The position numbers were made by a program, and so were the translations under genes. A stretch of DNA of 64,000 bases from Symsagittifera roscoffensis. Its lineage: Eukaryota; Xenacoelomorpha; Acoela; Convolutidae. The notes beneath the pieces are model-generated. The model was not told where the DNA came from. It saw only the letters and a program-made list of their open reading frames with translations, and did no database searches. The stretch is from contig NC_087062.1 in the NCBI RefSeq assembly GCF_963678635.1, positions 85,460,890 through 85,524,889 on the forward strand. The letters run 5' to 3'. Below, piece by piece: positions 46,021 through 57,973 of this stretch. Within the stretch, counting starts at the first letter, position 1; every line of letters begins with the position of its first letter.

Positions 46021-49000
46021 TTACACTTTTGAGAAGCTTGTGAAAACGTTATCTGACGTTGATGACTGCGAAGAGCTTTGAGACACTTTTCTATCTTCGT
46101 TTTTTCTCGGACGACGCATTTGGAAAGTGTAAAGTGACTGCTCGCTAGCTGGCGATCCTGTAATCGAAGGCAGCGGTCCTCCGAACTCGGAAGTCGAGTT
46201 GACGGGTCCCATGAGAAGCGCCGAATTGTCACTCATCCGTCTCCGTCTTCGATTCCCGATGGCGCACTTCACGTACGGAACCCTGGATGCAACAGATGGT
46301 CGCATGTTGGCTCTCTGAGGTGTTGGAGGCCTAACATCGGGTTCTGGACTTGAGATTTGGATTCCCTCATTTGGAATGTAGGAGTACTGGGGACTGAGGT
46401 CATCAGAAGGGGGAGGAGGGAACTCATTGTGACACATGGGGGCGCTAGAGGAGGAGGTACTCTGAAGGTAGGGGGGTCGGAGAAAGGTCTCTTGTGCATC
46501 TCTTGCGACCACATTCTGCACCGGATAAGTTTTGGCGTTCTGAATTTAAAAAAAACTGGCATAAAACACCGAGTTAAGAAAACAATCAGCCCTATTTTGG
46601 ACCCAAATTCGCTAATTTTTATAAGAATCACTAACTTAATCATTCGTTTTTTTTTGTGAAATTTCCAAAAATTGACTGTTTTTTTACCGAAAAAATGAAT
46701 GTAAATAATAGACTAGGGGCTAAAATAATATTGAAGTTTTGTCAGGCGATTCGAAAATAAACTAAAACTTACTTTTCTTGTTATAGTAGACCCGTTGTTT
46801 TCAGACCCAGTTGTCCTGTAGTTAGATCTCGGGTACGTCGCCTCGTATGCTGTTTCCTTTTTCCTTCTTCGGGTCACTATCACCCCCGCGATGCCGTATG
46901 TCGCGAATACTCCACAAATCAGACCAAGTACGAGAGACGGCGTCGCGACTAGAATGAATTCAAGTGCCAATTCTCGGTTCTCCGACAAATCCAGCACTAA
47001 TTGTTCAAAGCTAGTTGGAGGTCGGGAGTTTTGATGCGTCAAATTCTCAGGTCCAAAATTTTCTGAAGCATGCCTCAAATTGAAGTCAACCAATGATTTA
47101 AGAAGTTTGTGAAATTTTCAAATACACGTTTAAAAATATCTTGTTTTCTTTTAATTACATGGTGTTAAATTATTTTGTCCATTCCTCAATTCTTGCCTAT
47201 TAATTGTAAAGTGATGTTTTGAAATTTAGTAAATGGGCGAATTTGAACTTACCTTGACCCAAGTAATCGACTGCTAAAACGGTTAGTCTGGATGGCGAGA
47301 TATTGCTGCTTGATTTTGCTTCTGGGCAAAAATCGAAAGTAGAATTGGGCGATGCTTTTATTTTTAATTCGCTTTCTGTTAGCCCGTTGCTAGCTTTCGT
47401 GACGCAAGTTTGAGATGTTTCGTTCCAACTGCAGAAAGGATCCTTTTCGCAAACTCTAAAATAGACCATTGAACTTTTTTGACCCAAGATTGTTCAAAAA
47501 TAATGAGGGATTTTACGTTACGGCCATTGATATCCATTTTCAAAATGCACAATAAAATAGCATGAATGGATTTCTCCTCCGAAAAATGACCAAGTCAGCA
47601 TCCTCCCGAAAACATTGGGGTGGACTTTTAATTTTCTTCACTTGGTCTTTTTTGGGGAAATATAGTAAATTGACCACCCCCCCCCCCCCCCATCAAAAAT
47701 ATCCCCATTGTGTAATTTTACAATCTTTCCTTTTAAAAAAAAAATGTTTCTCTAACCTGCAGATATAAGTTTGGCAACCGTGTTTTTCAAGCAGAAGAGG
47801 TCTTGAGTGGTCTATTGCGACGAACAGTCTCTCTCCAACTATTTCTATCTGCTTGATGAACGCTTTCGGCTGGCTGGACGGCAAAAATTTAGCAATCACG
47901 GTAGTCGAGTACGTTTCAGGGTTGACCAAAGTCTTCAAAATGACGCCGTCTTGTGAGGCGAAAAACATCAGAAAATTCGACGAACTATAAGATAATCTTT
48001 CAATTGAAAACATTGATAAAAGATGGTCTTCTCTTGTCTGCAAAAAGATAGGGTTTCTAGACTCAATATTTTTCGGCTTAGTTGACGTCAGCTCGTTTTC
48101 GCACTTTTCAAGGCGGATGTCGTTGATTCTGTGAACACACAGAGCGGATGCTTCCGGTGCATTTGGCCACGTGTTGTATAAGGCGAAAAGCTGGTTGGAT
48201 GTGATGTCATAATGTGTGGCTACTAGTCGGCTGAAAACGAATGACGGCAGAGACGAGTCTTTCTGAAATTCATCAAAACTCCGTTATTTGTTTCATTAAA
48301 AATGTTTTTAAAATAAAGCGAAGTATTTCCAAGATGGTAATTAAATGTTAATTATTTTTTATTCTCACAAAATCATAGGTCAATCACTGCAAGTCAATTA
48401 ACTATCATATTCAAAATAGTCAAAAATAGTCAAAAATTTCAAAAAATGCTCTACAAACGGCATCTTTGGCCTGTTTTTGCAAAAAAAAAATTGCACGCGG
48501 CGAAGGAAACTTTGGCAGAATAGAATCTGTTAAGTTTTTTTGGAGAGCTCGAAAAACAGTCAATTTTATCGACCTGTCAAAATTTTCAAAAACTTTTCGA
48601 ACTAACTTCAAATTTTTCAAAAAATGAAAAAAAAATCAAGGATCGTTCCCTGCTTAAACCCCCACCCTTATTCTACAAGAGTGAGTACTTGCCTCGTGAT
48701 AAAAAGAGCACTTCAATTCAGCCATGTTGCGAGTTTTTTCAAGGCCGCCGAGCGTATCGCTCTGGTTTTTCGGTCTCGTATTGCACACTTTCGAAATTCT
48801 GTTCACGTATGCTCTGACGTCGTTAGCGTCCGACGAAATTCTTTCACGCGACATGTAAAATGCGACACTGCCTTTCATAAATCCACCGACCAGAGCCAAA
48901 AGTTTTGATTCATGATGAAACGACAACTTGGACTCGGATCTCGATTTATAGAACTCGCGAATTCTTTGTCCTCCCCGCCATAGCTCGACTGTAGTAAGGG

Positions 49001-49520
49001 TATTCTTTTGTTTGTTTTTCCCACTTATAACTAGAAAATTCTCCCCTTTGTTTGAGCTGCAATAATTTTGGGGCCATGATTTATTAGCTGCTTGGCTCCA
49101 AGAACCTTTTTGATATACAAGTAAAGGCGGTTCTGGATTCAAACGTGAATCGTTACAGAAGTAAAAGCTACCCGAGCCTTTGAAATTAAGAAATCCGTGT
49201 GGTTTCAAAGTTTCTCCCTTTTTAACGAAAAAGTTAAAGTTCGAAATGTTGTGAACAAGTTTCAGCTCGGCAAAATTTACCTCGAGGAACCCATTATCAG
49301 AACTCAGTAAAGAGAGTGTTTCGCTTTGGTGGTACAGTAACACTGAATTTGACAGCCCTTCTAAAAAGTTGTCAGGTAAAGTTTTAGCTGGGTGAATAAA
49401 TATAGTCCCAGCTTCGGGTTTTAGATCAGGGTCAATCAGCGATTTTTTATGACAAAAGCAAGTTTCAGAAAATAAACACAGATAATAAAGAATAAATACG
49501 ATTGAATTTTTAAAAACCAT
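46021..49520 (-). CDS. Transmembrane semaphorin, class 1/6-like, five exons
   Basis: Axon-guidance-type ligand of the plasma membrane that would bind plexins. Model: 49520-48693, 48262-47757, 47455-47253, 47062-46773, 46539-46021; the phases join to 781 residues. The start at 49520 gives a signal peptide (residues 1-23). The sema region follows: ALVGGFMKGSVAFYMSRE, ISKVC (242-246), KCSFYHE ending exon 1, YDITSNQLFALYNTWPN in exon 2. PSI domain about 439-500 (VCEKDPFCSW). One membrane span, about 547-575, then RRRKK and a Pro/Ser-rich tail. No Ig domain, as in classes 1 and 6. The first intron uses a GC donor (GAG|GCAAGT); the others are GT-AG. The sema N-terminal half is divergent and lacks the usual cysteine-rich CGTNAF block, so it may be partial or fast-evolving. 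Confidence 0.8.
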
Positions 49521-49857
49521 TGTAAATCTCACAATATTCAATTTAAACCAGAAGTGGTAAATTGAAAAAATATATATAAAAAAAAACACTTTATCTGAAA
49601 AATGAAAATAGTCGTATGTTACAATAAAAACTGCATTTTAGTCTTGCCAAACCTCGAGCACAAACGTCGCAAATAAAGAGGTTAATAACTAATTACTGGT
49701 GATTCGATGAGTAACTAGCCAATAAACATTTTGACCGATGAAAAGTCTGATTTAGTACAAATAGTACAAACTAGTATATAGTAAATTGAAAGTTGAGGCG
49801 AGTTGTTTTTGAGCATAAATAACAATGTCTGGACTCTATGCGCATGTTCAGACTAGT

Positions 49858-50109
49858 CTAATCGATGAGCAGCCGAATATCTAGGCCTCCCTCAATGTCT
49901 AAACAAAGGCAGAGGTGCGGTACACGTTCAAGGTGTTGAGCACCAATAGGGAGGGGGGTTGTTTTATCAACTCTGATCGTACCCGGGAAGAAATTCAGAG
50001 TAAATAGTCCCAAACCCCATAAATTATATATAGGCTGTGCCAACCCAACATTAAATGGAATTACAGAATAAGTTCGAAAAAAAGCAGCCACTAACGTGCA
50101 ATCTCGCAT
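49858..50109 (-). other. 83-codon frame repeated three times, coding status doubtful
   Basis: The same frame is present in all three tandem copies (also 56894-57145 and 58311-58562) and differs by only one or two residues. Because the surrounding DNA is equally similar, this does not show selection. Composition is protein-like (CLCLDIEGGLDIRLLI) but no domain is recognised. Left as a candidate upstream ORF in the semaphorin promoter region. Confidence 0.2.
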
Positions 50110-50547
50110 GGATAGGTGTACCTAGAATTGCCTGGTTGCCTAATGTAAAAAATGCATCGATATTTTCATTGAAATTTGAGCAATTCTTCAGTTTAATTAA
50201 CACATGAATATGAAGTAAGGTCAAGACACGAGGAACCGATTAAGATAGCTGACGTTCTGAAACGTCCGGACGGTCTCGTCTGTATTTGTATTGTATGGTA
50301 CAAGTATGATAGTTGGGGTTGGGCCCCTAAATAATAGATGGGTCTTGGAGAAAAAGTTTTACACCCCAAAACTATCGGAAACTTTGGGTAGAAATTGATT
50401 TAAATGCGGTTCATGGACTCACATTTCATACATATACTTGTTTTTTATAGGGGATCTAATTCTCATCATCGCCTGCTTCGGTATTTGTTTATTGTTCACC
50501 TTATTATGTAATTATTAAATCATTCTATCATTTGTATCCTATTATTC

Positions 50548-50915
50548 GGAGGCGGAGCAATAAGCAGAATGGTCCAAGTGCAGAATGGGTTCAAGAGCAG
50601 AAAAACAGAAAAATATTGACTTACATTGGTTTATACGGGCTAATTGATAAAACAATTATTAGAATCGTCAAAAAATACCAAGAAAACGAATAAATTATAC
50701 ATGAATTGACTGATTTCATTAATTTTTTTTGATTAAATCTGTTAAAAAATTCTTGATTAAATTGCTAAAATTATGCATAAAATGTTCGTTGCTTTACTAT
50801 TTTTGACATTTCCGATAGTTATTTTACCGATTAGCTATAGAAGTTGATATTTTTCTATTTTTCTGCTCTTTGACCCATTCTGCTCTTAGACCATTCTGCT
50901 TATTGACTAGCCACC
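50548..50915. mobile_element. MITE 1 (368 bp) with 9-bp target duplication, unit A
   Basis: Flanked by CTATTATTC at 50539-50547 and 50916-50924. Terminal inverted repeats: GGAGGCGGAGCAATAAGCAGAATGG and its near-complement ending TTGACTAGCCACC. Present also in unit C at 59002-59336, so inserted before the duplication. Nine-base duplications with GG...CC ends suggest a Mutator-like origin. Confidence 0.7.
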
Positions 50916-51749
50916 CTATTATTCATATCTATGGGGAATCGGCCTATTTTGCATGTGTGTCGATTAGCATATTCATGTATAAGAATGCAGTTTGAAGACT
51001 CGTTCATTTTTGTTGGTCTTAATTGACACCCAATTAAAGAAGAAATTGCATGCTAATAGGCACACATGCTAATCGCTACGCTCCCCTATCTATGTAATGA
51101 AAAAAAGGGATTGGTCCAAATCTGTGAATAGTTTCAGGACCCTTCGAAATGGACCCTCAAATTGGACTGCATTTCCTTCGCCTTCGTTCATAAGAAGTTA
51201 CCTTCCCATTAAGTTAGTAGGTTCTGTGTTGTTTTATATAATTCTTTTTCTAATATCAATTCGTCAACTATTATCTATGAAATGTAACACCAAACATGTT
51301 TATCAGACATTCGAGTTTAAGTTAGAGCAAGAGGTGTTAGCATCAACGGGGGAGGGGGGGGGTCGTTATTATGCAATAATAACTCATTGTTTACATAATA
51401 CACCAGCTATGAGCGTCCATGATATTTTCACGACTTCAATAAATAAGTAGAGCTAATAGAGTTAGCAATCAATTTACCTGTCCAAACTAATGCAAAACAC
51501 AACCAGCGGAAAACAAAGAAAAACTTGATTAAGCTGGACAATATGAACAAACATGCAAAAAGTGAGAAAAGTTAAGCGTCATACAAATATTCAGAATATG
51601 CGATTGGTTTTTGTTTATGAAAACGGTGAGTAAATAAATATCATGTTGTTTCATGACTAATTAGTCATTTCATCGTTTGCAAGACTGTCGACGCTAATTA
51701 TCCGTTGAGTAAGGTGACCTGGAGACCAGTCAGAAAGATCGCTTTTAAC

Positions 51750-51968
51750 GGAGTGCAGCCAGTATTTAGACAGCCGCGTATTCATACTGGTCAGTATTTA
51801 GACAAATACTGTATGAACCAATCAGAATCGAGAAAAAACAAATAATCCAAAATAAATAATAATTATTTACTAATTTCTTCTTTGTCTCGATTCTGATTGG
51901 TTGAAACAGTATTTGTCTAAATACTGACCAGTATGAATACGCGGCTGTCTAAATACTGACATGTAACC
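51750..51968. mobile_element. MITE 2 (219 bp), palindromic, only in unit A
   Basis: Flanked by GCTTTTAAC at 51741-51749 and 51969-51977. Inverted arms of about 75 bp (CAGTATTTAGACAGCCGCGT...) are nearly perfect. Unit C lacks it at 60645-60655 and has one uninterrupted GCTTTTAAC, an empty site that proves insertion. Confidence 0.85.
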
Positions 51969-52022
51969 GCTTTTAACACAAAAAGCTAAAAATCGATGAG
52001 CAACGAAAGGCTGGAGAAAAAT

Positions 52023-52226
52023 TGGATCTACTTAACAATTGCCACCCCTTTCAAGAAAGAGGGGCCGATTGTTAAATAGATCAAAATGGTCAATTTTTCG
52101 ACCAATCAGAATGCAGCAAAACTAGAATTCTCTATAGAAAGCTTAGAGCTAAATTACTGTATTTATTTATAAGGGTGGAGATTCTTAAGTAGGTACCATA
52201 GGGGGGGGGGATTGTTAAGTAGATCC
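52023..52226. repeat. Small foldback GGATCTACTTAACAAT
   Basis: GGATCTACTTAACAATT at 52023 faces ATTGTTAAGTAGATCC at 52211-52226, with G- and C-runs between. Present in both units, so older than the duplication. Target duplication not identified. Confidence 0.45.
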
Positions 52227-53996
52227 GAAAAATTATGGTCAAAAGATTGTGATCTTGTTAACTATTCTCTCCCCCCCCCAAATTGCAATAGGGGGGAAAT
52301 AAATAATAATTAGCACGGTACAAAACTCGTATATGCTTAACTGTTCAATCCTTTCTTTATAGGGGGGATTTTCGTTACAAGGTACCATAGTGGAATTGAA
52401 TGAAAATCATTTTTTCCATTGAAAATATAATTTTAAGAAATTATCTTAAACTGTTTTAAATTCGTTTTTGTTACATGAGAGCAACTTTGGCATCAGAAAG
52501 TCGTTATGAGTAAAAAAAAAGCTTATCAATTAATTTTCATGTATTAAAGCTGTATGATATACTTTTTTCCATAATACACATAAGGTTTTTACGAAAAAAA
52601 TTTAGCTTGCAATTTTTTTTGTGTCAATAAAGTAGCCCATGCTGTTTTCATGCAAAATTCTTTGTTTAGACAGACCTTATGTTTTGTTGTTTTTCTATGT
52701 TAACATACACTTAAGACTTACTGAAGAAAAGCTTTTAATTCAACTCCAGAGTTTGAAAAAAGGCTCATTCTAGGGTATAATTGCACGGAAAAATGGTTAT
52801 CATGCTGCTCTTCCGGTTGACCAAAAATGCTAGTCATACACTTTTCATATATGAAAAAATGCTATTCAGACACTTTTAATGCAATTCCACCAGTACAGAA
52901 AAGTGCATGAAAGGTCTATGATTAGTGATTTTTCATATACTGAAAATATGATTGAAAAAATTATATTTTCTTAAATTTTAATTTCTTAAAACCGATCACA
53001 TGTGGCAAAAACCTTGCTTACACAAAAGTAAATTCACCAAAGTTTTGACCGTCCCGCAATTACAACGCATCTTTAACGGCCTGAACTGTTTTATTTTTGT
53101 CTTAAAAAATGAAAAAATGAAAACAAGAAAATTTTAAGTTTTGGCAATTTTTTTTTCTAATCTGAATTTTTAGTTAATCATGCCTTGATCAAAGCATACA
53201 AAAAGATGTGCCATACAAAATAAGGCGTTCTGAGCGTTTTTGAAGAACATTAATTTGGGAAATGGAACAAAATCAACTTTTGTGTATCCAAGATTACGTT
53301 ATGCGCACAAAAAACTATTTTTTTTCAGAAAAAAATTGTTTGAGCACAAAATTTGTTTTACGATTGAAAAAAGACAGTTTTGGGTCAAATTCAATATTGC
53401 ATTACAACATCAAAAAGTGATGGTCAATAGATTTTCTAAATATGGAAATTGCATGATTAGCAATGTTTGTTGACAAAATATTTTTCTTAATTTTACGAAA
53501 AAACAAGAAATTTTTTTTTGAAAATTCGGGTACTTCGTTGTAGCAAAAAACTTGAACTTTGTATTTTTGTAGTTTTTTATAGACTGGTTTATGGAATTGT
53601 ATGATTAGCATTTTCGGTCTATGGAGGTCAACCCGGGCTCATACCTTTTTTCTCTATGAAACTGTGTGATGTTTTCCACCCGAGGAGCTTCTATGATGTA
53701 GTCCACTTACGGGCCCGGGCGGATTTAGGGTTTTTTTCGAGAATGCGATGGATTTTCGATCAAAAAATTTTTCGACGAAATTTTTAAGTCAAACTAATTT
53801 TTTTTTCGAAAACTTTTGAAAAACAAAAAAAAAACATTTTTGAGAAACAAAACAAAATTGCGTTTATATTCGCCTTGTGACCCTTGGGCATTGCATCATC
53901 TATGGGACCCATTAACGACCACAGATAATCTTATTTATATTAATAATGATGTCACTGCTCAATCTCGAGTAGACCGTTCAAACTATTGATTGCCTA

Positions 53997-54252
53997 ATGT
54001 GGACTGTTCAAATGAACAAACGAGATATTGAGCAAAATTTGCGCTTTTGGAGTTACGCAACTGATTTTTCAAGTGACCCTTACGTATATGAACAAGCTTG
54101 GTTTTTTGACATGTTTCATAATTTACTCTGGAAAGGTAAGTCAATAGAATAACTTAAATCAATTCAATTTGGCATAATTTCTATCAGTAGCAATTCGCTC
54201 TTACGCAATATATAACGGAACTAATTATTGCGCCTTAATCATCCCAAAATGA
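53997..54252 (+). CDS. Candidate small spliced gene, 67 residues
   Basis: Exon 1 53997-54135 ends TGGAAAG|GTAAGT, a strong donor; a 52-bp intron (54136-54187) ends TATCAG; exon 2 54188-54252 keeps frame to a TGA. Encoded protein starts MWTVQMNKRDIEQNLRFWSY and ends GTNYCALIIPK, rich in aromatics. It is identical in unit C (62685-62940), which reflects recent duplication rather than selection. No family recognised; the start could be further upstream on another exon. Confidence 0.35.
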
Positions 54253-54625
54253 TCTATTTGACAATGATCAAACCCCACTTTCAAACCCCTTACTTGGAAA
54301 AAAAATTGATGCAAAGTGAAAAACATTTTTTAAAACATGAGCTCAAGGCACCAATTTTTTTCACAATAAAACAACCTTTCGTCGAAAAAGTTTATTCTAA
54401 AATGTCAGGAAAGAAGAGCGCAAGCATTTTGCCAATTTTCTTCAAATATTTTCAAACTGATTTTTCTCGATACTAGAAAAAACTTTTGGGAATTTTTAAA
54501 AGTTATTCGATTCACAACTGAAAGGGCTTTAATATGATTTTACTCAACCCAGTCCAATGGTTAATTGTGGTACCTGATTTTTAGTGGAAATCAAAATGGA
54601 AAAGAAAGAAAAAACGAAAACTCAC

Positions 54626-54781
54626 CCGAATACAAAGATTTTGTTAGCAGTAAAAGACCTCTGGGAGCGTAGAGCGTATAAAGTTCCATACATTCAGCAA
54701 ATTTCGGAGCAGTAAAGACATCCCAGCTGAGAACAACGTTTTTCTCAGAGGATGAACCAATTAAATGAGGTGTCTCCTTTT
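54626..54781 (-). other. Candidate minus-strand exon of an unknown gene
   Basis: Open frame with protein-like content (SSSEKNVVLSWDVFTAPKF, ELYTLYAPRGLLLLTKSL) ending at TTCGG|GTGAGT, a good donor. The acceptor side (AACTGAG at 54782) is weak. No methionine start and no partner exon found. A second copy lies at 63314-63469 in unit C. Confidence 0.25.
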
Positions 54782-55850
54782 CTCAGTTTGCCGATATGAG
54801 AAATTCTATCAATAAATATAGTAGTTTTTTTTCTTAAACTTTAAGGAACAATGAGTTTCGTTAGCTAAAAGTATCTTACAAATGAAATTTGTTTAAAACC
54901 GAGTGTATATCTTATTGAAACTTTATTTTACTAAACTTATTTTTAAAAATTAGATCCTTACACTAACTATAAGACGTAATCACTCGCTAGACTCCGGCGA
55001 AATTAGACAAAAATTTTAATAATGAAAAACATTCTTTCGACACGAGTGAAAGTGCCTAATTATTACGTATCACTCGACTCATTCCGACCATTACTTGTGG
55101 CACCTAACTTTGCGTTTATTATATGTCAGGGCGTCTATTATATGTCACCTAATTTTATGTCAGGTTTTGTTTTTATATTTAGCCCAACTTCACTGAAAGT
55201 TGACTGCGTATGGGTATCAATCTCGCAATCTTTGAACTGCGAGTATATATGCATCAGATTAAAATGCGGATGGAATCGCTGCTGGAATAGAAAATCATTT
55301 TTCTATAATCGAATTAAATATGTTTGGTAAATCATCTGCACTAATCCAAACTCACTAAAAGCAAACTAAGTGGTCATAATAATTGGTGTAACGCCAAGAA
55401 CTAATGAAGTGCTGATTTAATTCATCTGGTTGAGATTGAACAAAAAAAGATGAGAACTAATTACACTTTAAAATTTTACCAAAAGTTTTATATTGCAAAT
55501 AAAGTTGCAAATTTCGGGGTCAATATTTAACCCCAAAAGCGTGTCGATTTGGTTTCCTTCAGTAATTCATAACTTACGCTAAATATAATGAGTCAAAAGA
55601 TGAGCAAATTTTAACAAATTGAATCTCTCATCCAGTCATTTTTCTCTTTTAAAGCTTTCCAAACTGATTATGTGATGACTTCTTTTTGATATTTTTGTAG
55701 ACAATTTTGAAATTTTTGACAAACCCCCGGACCTTGACATACAAAGTTTTCAAAACTCTTTTTGGGCTCCTATCTCCAAGTTTTAAGAGTATTATGCTTT
55801 AATCAAATTTTATTCCTCCTAAGAATGCTCAATTTTAGTTTTGAGATTTC

Positions 55851-56556
55851 CGTATGCTCTGACGTCGTTAGCGTCCGACGAAATTCTTTCACGCGACATG
55901 TAAAATGCGACACTGCCTTTCATAAATCCACCGACCAGAGCCAAAAGTTTTGATTCATGATGAAACGACAACTTGGACTCGGATCTCGATTTATAGAACT
56001 CGCGAATTCTTTGTCCTCCCCGCCATAGCTCGACTGTAGTAAGGGTATTCTTTTGTTTGTTTTTCCCACTTATAACTAGAAAAATCTCCCCTTTGTTTGA
56101 GCTGCAATAATTTTGGGGCCATGATTTATTAGCTGCTTGGCTCCAAGAACCTTTTTGATATACAAGTAAAGGCGGTTCTGGATTCAAACGTGAATCGTTA
56201 CAGAAGTAAAAGCTACCCGAGCCTTTGAAATTAAGAAATCCGTGTGGTTTCAAAGTTTCTCCCTTTTTAACGAAAAAGTTAAAGTTCGAAATGTTGTGAA
56301 CAAGTTTCAGCTCGGCAAAATTTACCTCGAGGAACCCATTATCAGAACTCAGTAAAGAGAGTGTTTCGCTTTGGTGGTACAGTAACACTGAATTTGACAG
56401 CCCTTCTAAAAAGTAGTCCGGTAAAGTTTTAGCTGGGTGAATAAATATAGTCCCAGCTTCGGGTTTTAGATCAGGATCAATCAGCGATTTTTTATGACAA
56501 AAGCAAGTTTCAGAAAATAAACAAAGAATAAATACGATTGAATTTTTAAAAACTAT
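55851..56556 (-). pseudogene. Truncated semaphorin exon 1, copy B
   Basis: Same start as the gene at 49520, including a signal peptide that is three residues shorter. It keeps most of the exon-1 sema segment but is cut 114 bp before the splice donor, so it cannot splice to the remaining exons. The frame runs into unrelated DNA and stops at 55819. Confidence 0.8.
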
Positions 56557-57512
56557 TGTAAATCTCACAATATTCAATTTAAACCAGAAGTGGTAAATTG
56601 AAAAAATATATATAAAAAAAAACACTTTATCTGAAAAATGAAAATAGTCGTATGTTACAATAAAAACTGCATTTTAGTCTTGCCAAACCTCGAGCACAAA
56701 CGTCGCAAATAAAGAGGTTAATAACTAATTACTGGTGATTCGATGAGTAACTAGCCAATAAACATTTTGACCGATGAAAAGTCTGATTTAGTACAAATAG
56801 TACAAACTAGTATATAGTAAATTGAAAGTTGAGGCGAGTTGTTTTTGAGCATAAATAACAATGTCTGGACTCTATGCGCATGTTCAGACTAGTCTAATCG
56901 ATGAGCAGCCGAATATCTAGGCCTCCCTCAATGTCTAAACAAAGGCAGAGGTGCGGTACACGTTCAAGGTGTTGAGCACCAATAGGGAGGGGGGTTGTTT
57001 TATCAACTCTGATCGTACCCGGGAAGAAATTCAGAGTAAATAGTCCCAAACCCCATAAATTATATATAGGCTGTGCCAACCCAACATTAAATGGAATTAC
57101 AGAATAAATTCGAAAAAAAGCAGCCACTAACGTGCAATCTCGCATGGATAGGTGTACCTAGAATTGCCTGGTTGCCTAATGTAAAAAATGCATCGATATT
57201 TTCATTGAAATTTGAGCAATTCTTCAGTTTAATTAACACATGAATATGAAGTAAGGTCAAGACACGAGGAACCGATTAAGATAGCTGACATTCTGAAACG
57301 TCCGGACGGTCTCGTCTGTATTTGTATGGTACAAGTATGGTACGGTCTAGTTGGGGTTGGAACCCTAAATAATAGATGGGTCTTGGAGAAAAAGTTTTAG
57401 GCCCCAAAACTATCGGAAACTTTGGGTAGAAAGTGATTTAAATGCGGTTCATGGACTCACATTTCATACATATACTTGTTTTTTATAGGGATCTAATTCT
57501 CATCATCACCTG
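55851..57512. repeat. Segmental duplication unit B, truncated
   Basis: Corresponds to 48806-50479 of unit A. The left break lies inside semaphorin exon 1 at CGTATGCTCTGACG; the right break (57512/57513) joins CACCTG to TTTGAGC with two bases of shared sequence, as in end joining. Confidence 0.8.
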
Positions 57513-57973
57513 TTTGAGCTGCAATAATTTTGGGGCCATGATTTATTAGCTGCTTGGCTCCAAGAACCTTTTTGATATACAAGTAAAGGCGGTTCTGGAT
57601 TCAAACGTGAATCGTTACAGAAGTAAAAGCTACCCGAGCCTTTGAAATTAAGAAATCCGTGTGGTTTCAAAGTTTCTCCCTTTTTAACGAAAAAGTTAAA
57701 GTTCGAAATGTTGTGAACAAGTTTCAGCTCGGCAAAATTTACCTCGAGGAACCCATTATCAGAACTCAGTAAAGAGAGTGTTTCGCTTTGGTGGTACAGT
57801 AACACTGAATTTGACAGCCCTTCTAAAAAGTTGTCCGGTAAAGTTTTAGCTGGGTGAATAAATATAGTCCCAGCTTCGGGTTTTAGATCAGGATCAATCA
57901 GCGATTTTTTATGACAAAAGCAAGTTTCAGAAAATAAACAAAGAATAAATACGATTGAATTTTTAAAAACTAT
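57513..57973 (-). pseudogene. Truncated semaphorin exon 1, copy C
   Basis: Only the first 150 or so residues remain, ending QNYCSSNR at the duplication junction. Same short signal peptide as copy B, showing that B and C are closer to each other than to the gene. Confidence 0.8.

Larger units (their letters stand above)
48806..55850. repeat. Segmental duplication unit A (resident semaphorin 5' end)
   Basis: Includes most of semaphorin exon 1, its promoter region and about 5.4 kb further upstream. Nearly identical segments follow as units B (55851-57512) and C (57513 to window end). Divergence is a few substitutions and small indels per kb, apart from MITE insertions. Confidence 0.85.

Noticed and set aside
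47679-47692. Long C-run and the G-runs near 52200 and 60240 as G-quadruplex elements
   Set aside because: Single homopolymer runs of variable length between copies; more likely replication slippage or sequencing uncertainty.
53240-53473. 77-codon frame repeated at 61931-62164
   Set aside because: Identity reflects the recent segmental duplication; composition (Lys/Phe-rich) is that expected of AT-rich DNA.
55022-55330. 102-codon plus-strand frame
   Set aside because: Unit C copy has a frame-breaking base change in a T-run near 63860, and no domain is visible.
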